Assembly: GCF_024296685.1 (NCBI RefSeq)
Contig: NZ_CP100763.1
Span: 1,798,001-1,862,000 of the forward strand
Origin: Natrinema marinum
GTDB taxonomy: Archaea > Halobacteriota > Halobacteria > Halobacteriales > Natrialbaceae
Direction of reading: 5' to 3'
Length of the DNA stretch: 64,000 nucleotides
Part shown: one piece after another, positions 1-8,567 of the stretch
How the letters are laid out: each line of letters opens with the position of its first letter
Numbering within the stretch: position 1 is the first letter of the stretch
The notes under the pieces: generated by a model
Seen by the model: the letters and a program-made list of their open reading frames with translations, nothing else
Database searches by the model: none
What the model was told of the DNA's origin: nothing
Program-made: the position numbers and the translations under genes

Positions 1-516
1 GCGTCCGTCCGGATCGACGATCGGGGCGTCCCCTTCGCCGGACAGGAGGTGATCGACGCGTCCGGAGAGCAGAAGTCGAACCTCGACGCCAGTGGAGTTC
101 GGGACCGGGACGTACGTCCGTTCGTCGGTCAGTCCCAGTGTGTCCGTGACAGCAGCGAGGTTGTCGGCGAACGCGCCGTAGACGCGTTCGCCGTCACTGG
201 CATCGATGAATCGGCCGGCCGACAGTCCGTACGCGAGGACGCCACCGAACAGACCGACTCCGGCGAGGGGGAACAGCACGCGTTGAGCGGTCGGCAGCGC
301 GATCGCCCCGCCCAAAGAGAGCACACCCAACGCGAGCAGGCCGGCCGTCAGCCGACGGTCGCCCGTCGAACGGCGGGACTCGTACCCCCGTCGAAGCCGG
401 TCCGACCGCTGTTCCGTTTCGGTCGACTCAATCCCGGAACGTAGTCTCGATCCCTCGGCACCGCGGGTTTTGGCGGGCGTCACGGCGCCGCCGTCGCTCG
501 AGTCGTTCGGACTCAC
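1..516 (-). CDS. Haloarchaeal membrane protein of unknown function (C-terminus beyond window)
   Basis: The frame is open from the left window edge to a GTG at 516, so 172 codons are visible and the C-terminus is missing. The GTG follows a GGAG Shine-Dalgarno-like stretch, and I see no better start upstream in frame. The first 55 or so residues are hydrophilic and charged. Two hydrophobic segments separated by a short polar turn (RLTAGLLALGVLSLGGAIAL, then FPLAGVGLFGGVLAYGL) look like a membrane hairpin. The rest is a soluble domain with valine/proline-rich strands. I do not recognise the family; it looks like one of the conserved haloarchaeal two-helix membrane proteins. It is transcribed away from the DUF1616 gene on the other strand. 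Confidence 0.6.
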   Translation of the reverse strand, partial: MSPNDSSDGGAVTPAKTRGAEGSRLRSGIESTETEQRSDRLRRGYESRRSTGDRRLTAGLLALGVLSLGGAIALPTAQRVLFPLAGVGLFGGVLAYGLSAGRFIDASDGERVYGAFADNLAAVTDTLGLTDERTYVPVPNSTGVEVRLLLSGRVDHLLSGEGDAPIVDPDGR

Positions 517-992
517 GAGCTCCCCCCGTGGCGTCGACGACGGCGGACGCGTTTCTCCGAGGCACGCGAGCGATAGCGATTGGACGGGCCCCGACCCCAG
601 GAGACCGGTCTCGGTGGCGAACGAACGCTCGCGCTCTCGGCGATCGGGCGGGAATCGCGAACGCGACCTTGGAGGTGTGTCGGAGCGAGACGAGAGCGGA
701 CGGTCCGACACGGTACCACCCGACGTGTGAATCGCATGGGCGCGGCTACCATCGGCCACCTTTTGAAGCTGACGGCGACCAATACGGAATTTCTCCTCCG
801 ATTTCAGCCATTAAACGGGTTGTCGAACGGAAGCGGTCTCACCGATATCGAATCGAACCCAGGAACTGAAGAGACGCCATCGCCGGCCGGAGCAGACCGT
901 GGCGGGCGGATCGCAAACGATTCGTTTCGTCGTGACTGTGTGGCGTATCGTCAATTCGATTTTTATCCGCCGGCCGTGGAACGCTCAGAAGG
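517..992. other. Intergenic region between divergent membrane genes
   Basis: About 475 bases without a convincing gene. The ORFs here encode arginine-rich peptides typical of antisense frames in GC-rich DNA. The only clear signal is a box A at 958-967 serving the DUF1616 gene. Confidence 0.5.
958..967 (+). promoter_or_regulatory. Box A promoter of the DUF1616 gene
   Basis: The AT-rich ATTTTTATCC stands out in GC-rich surroundings. Its centre is about 29 nt before the ATG at 993, which predicts a leaderless transcript. Confidence 0.5.
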
Positions 993-2066
993 ATGGAACG
1001 GCTCCGCTCGATCCGGGAGGTACCGCGGCTCGCTCGACGACCGCCGGCGGACCTCGCCGCGGTACTCGCGGCGATCGGTCTAGTCAACGTCGTCACGTTC
1101 GCACCGGTCGTTCGACACCCGATACTCCGCGTTCCGGTCGTGCTCGCGTTCGTCCTCTTCGTTCCGGGGTACGCCGTCGTCGCCGCGCTGTTTCCGGAGC
1201 GGAACCGATCGGTCGACCGCGAGGCGGAGACCGAACACGACGGCGCCCCCGACGACGGATCGACCTCGCGGTCACGCGCGTGGTGGGGAACCGTCGACGG
1301 GGTCGACCGCGCGGCGTTCTCGGTCGCGTTCAGCGTCGTCGTCGTTCCGCTGACCGGAGCCGCGGTGAGCCTCGCGGGGTGGGAACTCCGCCCGGGACCG
1401 ATCCTCGTCGCGCTCTCGGTGGCCACCGCGTTCACGACGGCCGTCGCGATACGACGCCGCGCGGTCGTCCCCCCTGCCAGGCGGTTTCGCGTTCCGTATC
1501 GGCAGCGGCTGATCGAGGTTCGGTCCGCGCTGTTTGGCTCCGACACGCGCGGCGAGTCGATACTGAACGTCGCGCTGGTCGCGACTGTCGTGCTCGCACT
1601 TGTCAGCGTCGGCTACGCTGCCACCGTCCTGCCGGAAGACGACGAGTTCTCGACGATCTATCTCCTCTCGGACGGTGAGGATATCGAGTCCGACAGCTAC
1701 CTGTCCGATCTCGAGCAAAATCAGACCGCCGCGGTCACCGTCGGTATCGACAACCAGGAGGGACGAGGGATGAACTATACGGTCGTCGCAGTCGAACAAA
1801 CCGTCGATTCGGACGGAAACGATACCGTCGTTCGGAGGCAACGGGAGCTAGACCGATTCAACGCAACCGTTGCTGCCGGCGAAACAGTGCGCTTCGACTC
1901 CGAGGTCGATCCGACGCTGCGGGGCGAGGACGCCCGCGTTGCCTGGTTACTCTATCGAAACGGTGCGCCTGCGGAGCCGTCCACGGCCGGTGCGTATCGG
2001 TACGTCTCACTCACGTTCGGAAACGAGACGAGCGGCAACGAAACAGTGGAATCCGTTGCTGCGTAA
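993..2066 (+). CDS. DUF1616 family membrane protein
   Basis: A 357-residue protein with the DUF1616 layout. Two N-terminal membrane helices (about residues 18-66) are followed by a charged loop, two more helices (about 105-150), another loop and a fifth helix near 190-210. The C-terminal 145 residues are probably extracytoplasmic and beta-rich. This part carries several Asn-x-Ser/Thr sequons (NQT, NYT, NDT, NAT, NET), which fits N-glycosylation of an exposed archaeal domain. Members of this family are common in archaea next to surface-glycan genes, and glmU/glmS follow here on the same strand. The exact function is unknown. Confidence 0.8.
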   Translation: MERLRSIREVPRLARRPPADLAAVLAAIGLVNVVTFAPVVRHPILRVPVVLAFVLFVPGYAVVAALFPERNRSVDREAETEHDGAPDDGSTSRSRAWWGTVDGVDRAAFSVAFSVVVVPLTGAAVSLAGWELRPGPILVALSVATAFTTAVAIRRRAVVPPARRFRVPYRQRLIEVRSALFGSDTRGESILNVALVATVVLALVSVGYAATVLPEDDEFSTIYLLSDGEDIESDSYLSDLEQNQTAAVTVGIDNQEGRGMNYTVVAVEQTVDSDGNDTVVRRQRELDRFNATVAAGETVRFDSEVDPTLRGEDARVAWLLYRNGAPAEPSTAGAYRYVSLTFGNETSGNETVESVAA

Positions 2067-2180
2067 AAAACTATTTCTCCGGTCACAGTAATGACAGCGC
2101 GTACGTCGTTTATATATTGGTTATTTCAGTGACGTTACCGTCAGGGGATTATAGGGACGATTTCGACGAGAACGGGCTAT

Positions 2181-3365
2181 ATGTCCGAATACGCCGCGAT
2201 CGTCCTCGCCGCCGGCGAAGGAAACCGGTTGCGTCCGCTCACCAGAAACCGGCCGAAGCCGATGCTCCCCGTGGCGACGAGACCGATCCTCGAGCACGTC
2301 TTCGATCAACTCATCGACGCCGACGTCTCGGAGATCGTCGTCGTTGTCGGATACAGACGCAATCGCGTCCAATCGCACTTCGGGCCGACGTACCGGAACG
2401 TTCCGCTCACGTACGTCACGCAGGAGAAACAACTCGGGACCGGTGACGCGCTGCTGACGGCTGAATCGGCCGTCGACGGCACCTGTCTCGCGGTCAACGG
2501 CGACCAGATCGTGGACAGTCGTATCGTTCGGGAGACGATCGACGGACACGACTCCGACGCCGCTGGGACCATCGCGTTGCTCCAGCGCGGCGATATCGGT
2601 GAATACGGCGGCGTCACCGTCGACGACGGAACCGTAACGAGCATCGTCGAGCATCCGGGCGATGGACGGGACTACTACCTCAACGCCGGCGTCTACGTGC
2701 TCGAGCCAGAAGCGTTCGACGCCGTACGCGCGGCCGAGCCGAGAGACGGGGAGCACCTCTTGGTAGACGGGCTCTCGGATCTCGTCGATTCGGGGGCCGA
2801 AGTCCGGGGAGTCGTCTCCGACGGCGTCTGGGTCGACGCGACGTATCCGTGGGACCTGCTCGACGTTTCGTTCGAACTGTTCGATACGGGAATCGTCGAC
2901 GGAACTCGCTCGGCGGACGGTCACGGGACGTCGACCGTCCACGAGTCCGCAGCGATCCGAGAGCCGGTCGTGATCGATCGGGACTGTGTAATCGAACCGG
3001 GCGCGGTGGTCGGACCGTACGCGTGCCTCGGCGAGAACGTGACCGTCGGGGCGAACGCGGTCGTCGAACGGAGCGTCGTCGACGCCGACACGCGAATCGG
3101 GACCGGTGCGACCGCGCTCGAGTGCGTGACCGGGACCGGCGTGACCCTCGGAGTCGGCTCCGTCGTCCCCGGCGGACCGAGCGACGTTCGCGTCGGCGAT
3201 CGCGTCTTCGAGGACGAACCGCTCGGTGCGCTGCTGGCGGATCGGGTCCGTGACCGGGGCGGAGTCACGTACGCACCAGGGACGGTCGTCGGATCGAACA
3301 CCACCGTCCACGTCGGGGCGACCGTTCGCGGAACGATCGCCGAGGGAACGGAGGTGCAGGCGTAA
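2181..3365 (+). CDS. glmU: Bifunctional sugar-1-phosphate nucleotidylyltransferase/acetyltransferase (GlmU-like)
   Basis: 394 residues. The N-terminal nucleotidyltransferase domain (about 1-235) opens with the signature AAGEGNRLRPLT and continues with RPKPMLPV, the nucleotide- and metal-binding loop of the sugar-nucleotide pyrophosphorylase family. The C-terminal part (about 245-394) is a left-handed beta-helix of hexapeptide repeats (VVIDRDCVIEPGAVVGPYA and later turns) typical of acetyltransferases. Expected role: acetylation of glucosamine-1-phosphate and its transfer to UTP, giving UDP-GlcNAc. The stop overlaps the glmS start by one base, so the two are translationally coupled. Sugar specificity cannot be read with certainty. 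Box A-like TTTATATATTGG (2109-2120) and ATTATAGG (2149-2156) lie upstream. Confidence 0.87.
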   Translation: MSEYAAIVLAAGEGNRLRPLTRNRPKPMLPVATRPILEHVFDQLIDADVSEIVVVVGYRRNRVQSHFGPTYRNVPLTYVTQEKQLGTGDALLTAESAVDGTCLAVNGDQIVDSRIVRETIDGHDSDAAGTIALLQRGDIGEYGGVTVDDGTVTSIVEHPGDGRDYYLNAGVYVLEPEAFDAVRAAEPRDGEHLLVDGLSDLVDSGAEVRGVVSDGVWVDATYPWDLLDVSFELFDTGIVDGTRSADGHGTSTVHESAAIREPVVIDRDCVIEPGAVVGPYACLGENVTVGANAVVERSVVDADTRIGTGATALECVTGTGVTLGVGSVVPGGPSDVRVGDRVFEDEPLGALLADRVRDRGGVTYAPGTVVGSNTTVHVGATVRGTIAEGTEVQA

Positions 3366-5161
3366 TGTGTGGGATCATCGGATACACGCCGGCGGAGACC
3401 AATCAGGGCGTCATCGACGTGATACTCGATGGGCTGTCCGGACTCGAGTACCGGGGCTACGATTCGGCGGGCGTGGCCATCGCGGACTCGTCGGTCTCGG
3501 TGTTCAAGCGGGAGGGAGAACTGTCGGAACTCGAGTCCGCGGTTCCACGCGACTCGCTCGACGGAGACGCCGGGATCGGGCACACGCGCTGGAGTACGCA
3601 CGGGCCACCGACCGACGCGAACGCCCACCCCCACACCGACTGTCACGGAACCGTCGCGGTCGCCCACAACGGGATCATCGAAAACTATCGGGCGCTCCGA
3701 GCGGAGCTCGAGGCGGCGGGTCACGAGTTCGACAGCGCCACCGATACCGAGGTCATCCCGCACCTGATCGAGATCGCACTCGAGCAGGGAGCCGACGCCG
3801 AGACGGCGTTCCGGCGCGCGATCGGCCAGCTAGAAGGGAGCTACGCCGTCGTCGCGGTGTTCTCCGGTCTCGAGGGCGTCTACGCCGCCCGCCACCAATC
3901 GCCGCTGGTCGTCGGCGTCGGTGAGGACGGTTATCACATCGCCAGTGACGTCCCCGCGTTTCTCGAGCACACCGATCGAGTCATCTACCTGCAGGACGGA
4001 CAGTTCGCGACGATCTGCCCGTCAGGCGTCGAAGTGACCGACGAACGCGGCTCGATCGTCGAAACGTCCGTCGAGACGATCGCGTGGGAGCCGGAAGACG
4101 CCGGCAAGAGCGGCTACGGCCACTACATGCAAAAGGAGATCAACGAACAGCCGCGGGCGATTCGCGACTGTATCCGCGGCCGACTGTCCGACTTAGATGG
4201 GACCGTCTCGATCGACGAACTCGGCGGCGTCGGCCGGCCGTCGGCCGTCCACTTCGTCGCCTGCGGGACCTCGTACCACGCGTCCCTGTACGCCGCGCGG
4301 CTCTTTCGCGACCGCGGCGTCCCGGCGATGGCGTTCCATGCGAGCGAGTACGACGCCGACGCGGTACCGCTCGACAACGAGGCGCTCGTCGTCGGCGTCA
4401 CCCAGAGCGGCGAGACGGCCGATACGCTGAGCGCGCTTCGGGGAGCGAACCGAGCCGGTGCGGAGACGCTCTCGGTGACGAACGTGGTCGGGAGTTCGGC
4501 CTCCCGGGAGGCCGATCACGTCATGTACATCCGCGCCGGGCCGGAGATCAGCGTCGCCGCGACGAAGACGTTCGCCTCCCAGCAGGTCGCGCTCGCGATG
4601 CTCTCGGACGCCCTCACGGACGCTTCATCGCGAGGATCAGTGGAGGCCCTTCGGGCGTTGCCGGACCAGATACAGTCGATCCTCGACGATTCCCGCGCGA
4701 GGGAGAGCGCCGACACGTACGCGGACGCAGATGCCTACTTCTTCATCGGCCGCGGCTACGGCGCGCCGGTCGCACTCGAGGGCGCGCTGAAGATGAAAGA
4801 GATCACGTACAAGCACGCGGAGGGGTTCCCAGCCGGCGAACTGAAACACGGCCCGCTGGCGCTCGTGAACGAGCGGACGCCAGTGGTCGCGGTCGTCAGC
4901 GGGGAATCGAAGTCGGAGAAGATGCTCGGGAACGTAAAGGAGGTCGAAGCCCGCGGCGCGCCCGTGATCGCGGTGACGGATTCGGCGGGCGAGGTCCAAA
5001 GCGATGTCGACGATATCCTGCGAGTTCCCCAGACGAAGCCGCGTTTCATGCCGATTCTGGCGAACGTACAGCTCCAACTGCTGTCGTACTGGACCGCCCA
5101 CCGACTCGGTCGGTCGATCGACAAGCCGCGAAACCTCGCGAAGAGTGTCACGGTCGAATGA
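3365..5161 (+). CDS. glmS: Glutamine--fructose-6-phosphate aminotransferase (isomerizing)
   Basis: 598 residues, the normal GlmS length. The chain starts MCGIIGY, so Cys2 becomes the N-terminal nucleophile of the class II glutamine amidotransferase domain (about 1-215). RGYDSAG, HTRWSTHG and HNGIIENY are the usual glutaminase motifs. Two SIS sugar-isomerase domains follow (about 285-410 and 450-590), with CGTSYHASL and TQSGETADT as sugar-phosphate loops, and the chain ends KPRNLAKSVTVE as in most GlmS. It makes glucosamine-6-phosphate from fructose-6-phosphate and glutamine. It overlaps glmU by one base, forming a two-gene hexosamine unit. Confidence 0.95.
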   Translation: MCGIIGYTPAETNQGVIDVILDGLSGLEYRGYDSAGVAIADSSVSVFKREGELSELESAVPRDSLDGDAGIGHTRWSTHGPPTDANAHPHTDCHGTVAVAHNGIIENYRALRAELEAAGHEFDSATDTEVIPHLIEIALEQGADAETAFRRAIGQLEGSYAVVAVFSGLEGVYAARHQSPLVVGVGEDGYHIASDVPAFLEHTDRVIYLQDGQFATICPSGVEVTDERGSIVETSVETIAWEPEDAGKSGYGHYMQKEINEQPRAIRDCIRGRLSDLDGTVSIDELGGVGRPSAVHFVACGTSYHASLYAARLFRDRGVPAMAFHASEYDADAVPLDNEALVVGVTQSGETADTLSALRGANRAGAETLSVTNVVGSSASREADHVMYIRAGPEISVAATKTFASQQVALAMLSDALTDASSRGSVEALRALPDQIQSILDDSRARESADTYADADAYFFIGRGYGAPVALEGALKMKEITYKHAEGFPAGELKHGPLALVNERTPVVAVVSGESKSEKMLGNVKEVEARGAPVIAVTDSAGEVQSDVDDILRVPQTKPRFMPILANVQLQLLSYWTAHRLGRSIDKPRNLAKSVTVE

Positions 5162-5180
5162 CCGACTACGGACGTCGAGC

Positions 5181-5918
5181 TCAGTCGTCGGAGCCGTCCC
5201 GATGCTCGTCGAGCGCCTCGTCGATCGTCAACTCGCCGGCGGCGACCCGCCGCGCGAGGACCTCGTCGATCGCTCGATTGTGCTCACTCTGCTCACGCGA
5301 GCGGTCTTTGATGACCTGGATCTCGCCGTCCGTCGGCTCGATCTCGCGTGCGTCGACGACCTCTCCCTTGAGTCGCGCGATGTTGACTGCAGCCAGTACG
5401 TCGCCCATCCCTCGCGCGCCCGTGCCGAGATAGGGCGTCGTCCCCGTCTCGTCGACGAGTTCGACCTCGACATCCTCGAGGTCGGTGACGAGTTTCGCGC
5501 TCTCGAGGCGCGAGCCGTCGCCGATCCGGACGATCGGAGAGGGGGCCTCGGCGGCCTCGCGCTGGATCACGTCGACGGCGTCGCCAAGCGGCACCTGAAA
5601 GGCGGCGACGATCGTCTCGCCGGTGCAGACGGCGATGCCGGGTTTGCGGCCGGGATCGACGCCGATGATCGTCCGGCCGCCGTCGCCGCGGACCGCGGCC
5701 AGGGCCTGATCGACCGCGCGCCGGGGGTCGTCGGGGTCGGCGACGATCGTCGGCACGTCGGCGAAGTCGTCGGCGTGATCGGCTCCGGTGACGACCACCG
5801 TCGTTCGCTCCGGCAGCTCCTCGTCGGGCTCGACGGTCGTAAACGTCGTCCCGCGGTCGCGAAGCTCGTTGACGGCGCCGTGGTACACCTCGAAGTCTGC
5901 CGTCGCGACGACGATCAC
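5181..5918 (-). CDS. RuvC/RNase H-fold nuclease-like protein
   Basis: 245 residues from a GTG at 5918. I chose this start because TTTATTG (box A) lies at 5942-5948, about 27 nt upstream, which predicts a leaderless message and makes the longer in-frame extension unlikely. The first half (VIVVATADFEVYHGAV onward) looks like a small alpha/beta domain. The second half starts with IIGVDPGRKPGIAV, the first strand and catalytic Asp of RNase H/RuvC-fold nucleases. A glycine-rich GTGARGMGDVLAAVNIA and a conserved tail with HNRAIDEVLARRV follow. Divergence from radB suggests a recombination or repair role, which is inference. Confidence 0.7.
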   Translation of the reverse strand: MIVVATADFEVYHGAVNELRDRGTTFTTVEPDEELPERTTVVVTGADHADDFADVPTIVADPDDPRRAVDQALAAVRGDGGRTIIGVDPGRKPGIAVCTGETIVAAFQVPLGDAVDVIQREAAEAPSPIVRIGDGSRLESAKLVTDLEDVEVELVDETGTTPYLGTGARGMGDVLAAVNIARLKGEVVDAREIEPTDGEIQVIKDRSREQSEHNRAIDEVLARRVAAGELTIDEALDEHRDGSDD

Positions 5919-5941
5919 AGCGGCGCTTCGCTCCCGCAGCC

Positions 5942-6073
5942 AATAAACGTGCGCGACCTGCCCGCGTCCGGCGCGGTAGTCGGACCGGCACTCGCTCGGG
6001 GGGCCGGACGAACCCCGAGTTCGGCCCGATCCGGGCTCGCCGCCCATCATCGACCCGTTCCGGGGGCTTTTTG
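5942..6073. promoter_or_regulatory. Divergent promoter region between the RuvC-like gene and radB
   Basis: Two box A-like elements point outward. TTTATTG on the minus strand (5942-5948) is about 27 nt before the GTG at 5918. CTTTTTG on the plus strand (6067-6073) is about 27 nt before the GTG at 6097. Both spacings predict leaderless transcripts starting at GTG. Confidence 0.5.
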
Positions 6074-6096
6074 CGCGTACCCTGCCAACTCGAACC

Positions 6097-6837
6097 GTGA
6101 TCGACGAGGCGATTCCAACCGGCTGTGGCCCGGTCGACGAGTTGCTCGGTGGGGGGTTCGAACGCGGCACCGTCACGCAGTTGTACGGTCCGCCGGCCGC
6201 CGGGAAGACGAACCTCGCGCTGTCGGCGGCCGTGGAGACGGCCGTCGACGGCGGCACCGTCGTCTACATCGACACCGAAGGGGTCTCGGTCGACCGCTTC
6301 CAGCAGCTGCTCGAGGCCGCCGTCGACGACGAGCCCGCGCGAGACGGCGGCGACGAGTCGGTCGACGACGTCGAGGCCGTCGCCTCGCGAATCGTCATCG
6401 AGGACGCGCTGGACTTCGAGGAACAGGCCGAAGCCGTCCGCGACGCCGAGGAGTTCGCCGAGCGCGCGGACCTGATCGTCTTGGACAGCGCGACCGGATT
6501 CTACCGCCTCGAGCGCACCGGCGATGGCGACGAGGGCGAGGCGTTACGCAGCGTCACTCGACAGGTGACCCACCTGCTCTCGCTGGCTCGCAAACACGAT
6601 CTGGCCGTCGTCCTGACGAATCAGGTGTTCGCCGATCCCGACTCCGACCGTACGAAGGGGCTCGGCGGGAACACCTTGGAGCACTGGACCGGCGTGATCG
6701 TCCGCCTCGAGCGCTTCCGGGGCGGCAACCGGCGCGCGACTCTCGAGAAACACCGCTCGAAGCCCGCCGGCGAGTCGGCGCAGTTCCAGATCACGGACGC
6801 GGGACTCGAGGGCGGCGACGGGGCGGCCCGCCCGTGA
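6097..6837 (+). CDS. radB: DNA repair and recombination protein RadB
   Basis: 246 residues starting at GTG 6097. A RecA/Rad51-type ATPase core without the N-terminal helix-hairpin-helix domain of RadA, which is the hallmark of RadB. It opens IPTGCGPVDELLGGGFERG, then Walker A GPPAAGKTN (about residues 31-39), YIDTEGVS, Walker B LIVLDSATG (about 128) and TNQVFADP (about 172). RadB is a recombination mediator and RadA paralogue in Euryarchaeota. An acidic insert (about residues 75-95) suits a halophilic protein. The context is a divergent promoter shared with the RuvC-like gene. Confidence 0.92.
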   Translation: MIDEAIPTGCGPVDELLGGGFERGTVTQLYGPPAAGKTNLALSAAVETAVDGGTVVYIDTEGVSVDRFQQLLEAAVDDEPARDGGDESVDDVEAVASRIVIEDALDFEEQAEAVRDAEEFAERADLIVLDSATGFYRLERTGDGDEGEALRSVTRQVTHLLSLARKHDLAVVLTNQVFADPDSDRTKGLGGNTLEHWTGVIVRLERFRGGNRRATLEKHRSKPAGESAQFQITDAGLEGGDGAARP

Positions 6838-6900
6838 CGCGAAGCGGTCGAAAAACAGGGACCAATCGACGGCGACGGGGTTGCCGTCCGCGTTAGATCT

Positions 6901-8058
6901 TTAGATCTCGTTCAGTTTCCGCAGGAGCTGGCCGCGGTACTCCTCGTCGCTGGTGACGCCTTTGAGTTCCAAGACGTTGCGCTCGAGTTTGTCCAGCGCG
7001 ACGCGGAACGAGTTCTCGGCGCCGTAGCCCTCGCCGGTGCCGGCGACCTGGCCCTGATTGGTGCGCAGGCGGATCTGACACTGAACCAGCGGGGTGCCAC
7101 GGAGCTTCTCGTTGTGTTCGTGGAAGCGAACGTGGGCGTGCATCACCTGCATGTCGGCGTACTTGTCCGCGACCTCCTCGACGCCCTGAACGATCGACTC
7201 CCGGCTGATGGTGTCGAGCATCGAGATGTTCGTGATCTGGACGTCCATGTGCTCCTCTTCGGTGAACGTCAGCGCGCGCAGGACGTCCGTCTTCGTGATG
7301 ACGCCGATGACGATCCGATCGTCGTCGTCCGGCGTGACCATCAGCCCCGCGAAGTCCTGCTCGAGCATCGCCTCGACGGCCTCCTTCGCGGTCGCCTCGA
7401 GGGTGATCGTCTCGACGGGGCTGTTCATGATGTCGTAGACCGGTACGTCGAGCATCCGCTGGCTGTCGCCGACCCGGTCGCCGGTCGTCGTCGAGTTGCT
7501 CTTCCGGATGACGAAGTCGGCGATGTCGTGGGTCGTCACGACGCCGGAGAGGTAGCCGTTCTCGTTCATGACCGGCAGCCGCGAGATGCCGTGTTCCCGC
7601 AGGAGATTGATCGCCTTGCCGATCCCGTCGTCCTCGTCGAGCGTGACCGGATCTGCCGTGTAGATGTCCTCGACGGTGAGCGCGTCGAGGTTCTCGAGGA
7701 CCGCCTCGAGGATGGCGTCGTCGGTGATGACGCCCCAGAGCTCGCCGTTTTCGAACACCGGCGCGACCTTGGCGTTGCTCTCGACGAGCACACGGGCGGT
7801 CTCCCGAACGTCTTCCTGGCGGTCGACCTTGGGTGCCGGCGCGTTCCGGCTGGGTTTGGTGAGTGCCGCAACCTTGGCGTCGTCCTCGACGTGAGACTGG
7901 AGCACCTCCCGTTCGCTGATGACGCCCTCGTACTCCCCGTCATTTGTGACGATGAACCCTTTCGGATTGCCGTCTTCGAACAGAGACCGGACCTTCCCCA
8001 TTCGCGTCCCGACGTCGACTTCGATAAACTCCGTGGTGGCGATATCAGCGATATTCAT
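6901..8058 (-). CDS. Four-CBS-domain protein with ribosome hibernation factor-like C-terminal domain
   Basis: 385 residues from ATG 8058; TTAAATA (8088-8094, minus strand) supplies the box A. Four CBS repeats can be traced: about 5-57, 72-123, 128-180 and 208-265, each ending in the usual G-V-(I/V)-(S/T) plus D/E pattern (GVISEREV, GVITDDAI, GVVTTHDI, GVITKTDV). CBS pairs normally bind adenylates. The last 110 residues resemble an HPF/RaiA (S30AE) fold: VHAHVRFHEH-like strand (MHAHVRFHEHN), then QCQIRLRTNQGQ, then an amphipathic helix ending ALDKLERNV. This suggests an energy-sensing protein acting on ribosomes. The CBS call is firm and the C-terminal call is a pattern match. Confidence 0.82.
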   Translation of the reverse strand: MNIADIATTEFIEVDVGTRMGKVRSLFEDGNPKGFIVTNDGEYEGVISEREVLQSHVEDDAKVAALTKPSRNAPAPKVDRQEDVRETARVLVESNAKVAPVFENGELWGVITDDAILEAVLENLDALTVEDIYTADPVTLDEDDGIGKAINLLREHGISRLPVMNENGYLSGVVTTHDIADFVIRKSNSTTTGDRVGDSQRMLDVPVYDIMNSPVETITLEATAKEAVEAMLEQDFAGLMVTPDDDDRIVIGVITKTDVLRALTFTEEEHMDVQITNISMLDTISRESIVQGVEEVADKYADMQVMHAHVRFHEHNEKLRGTPLVQCQIRLRTNQGQVAGTGEGYGAENSFRVALDKLERNVLELKGVTSDEEYRGQLLRKLNEI

Positions 8059-8165
8059 CCTTCTACCGAGACGTACTGTCGCCGAGGTATTTAACGTACT
8101 GCCCCGTTTTGTCCGGGTGGCTTCAGCCGCGGGGTTTTTGTACGGGCCGTTGAAGCCCATCCGTA

Positions 8166-8486
8166 ATGTACGACATCAGCGTCTTCGGTCGATACACCTA
8201 CCTCGTCACGGAGCTCCTCTGGGGAGCCGTCGCCGCCGTGCTCCTTCGGCGAGCGAACGCCTGCCGGAAGGCGGCCGTCACCATCCTGGCACTGTATCCG
8301 ATCGCCTACGTCTGGGACCGCTATACCCTCGCCGTCGGCGTTTTCGACATCAAGCTCCGAACGGGGATCGACGTCGCCGGCATCCCGCTCGAGGAACATC
8401 TCTTTATGGCGGTCGTTCCCGGCCTCGTCATCGGGATCCACGAGACGATCTTCGGCGACGCCAACGGGGCGGAAACGACGGCCTAA
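8166..8486 (+). CDS. Single lycopene cyclase-domain membrane protein
   Basis: 106 residues with three predicted membrane helices (about 8-27, 35-55 and 78-95). The second to third helix region contains AGIPLEEHLFM. The PxEE motif is the signature of the CrtYc/CrtYd (CarR-type) lycopene cyclase domain. Haloarchaeal lycopene beta-cyclase usually carries two such domains in one chain; here only one is present. It might therefore need a partner, act as a homodimer, or do another terpenoid reaction. No other carotenoid gene is in the window. It is divergent from the CBS protein gene. Confidence 0.72.
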   Translation: MYDISVFGRYTYLVTELLWGAVAAVLLRRANACRKAAVTILALYPIAYVWDRYTLAVGVFDIKLRTGIDVAGIPLEEHLFMAVVPGLVIGIHETIFGDANGAETTA

Positions 8487-8567
8487 CTATCACTTCGCCC
8501 ACATCATCGTCTCACTGACTGTGAGCGGCCGCGACCGTCTTGTACCGCCAGCCCAAGAGACGACTGA

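Noticed and set aside
2121-3311. 396-codon frame antisense to glmU
   Set aside because: No recognisable protein. The plus strand encodes a complete nucleotidyltransferase and hexapeptide repeats.
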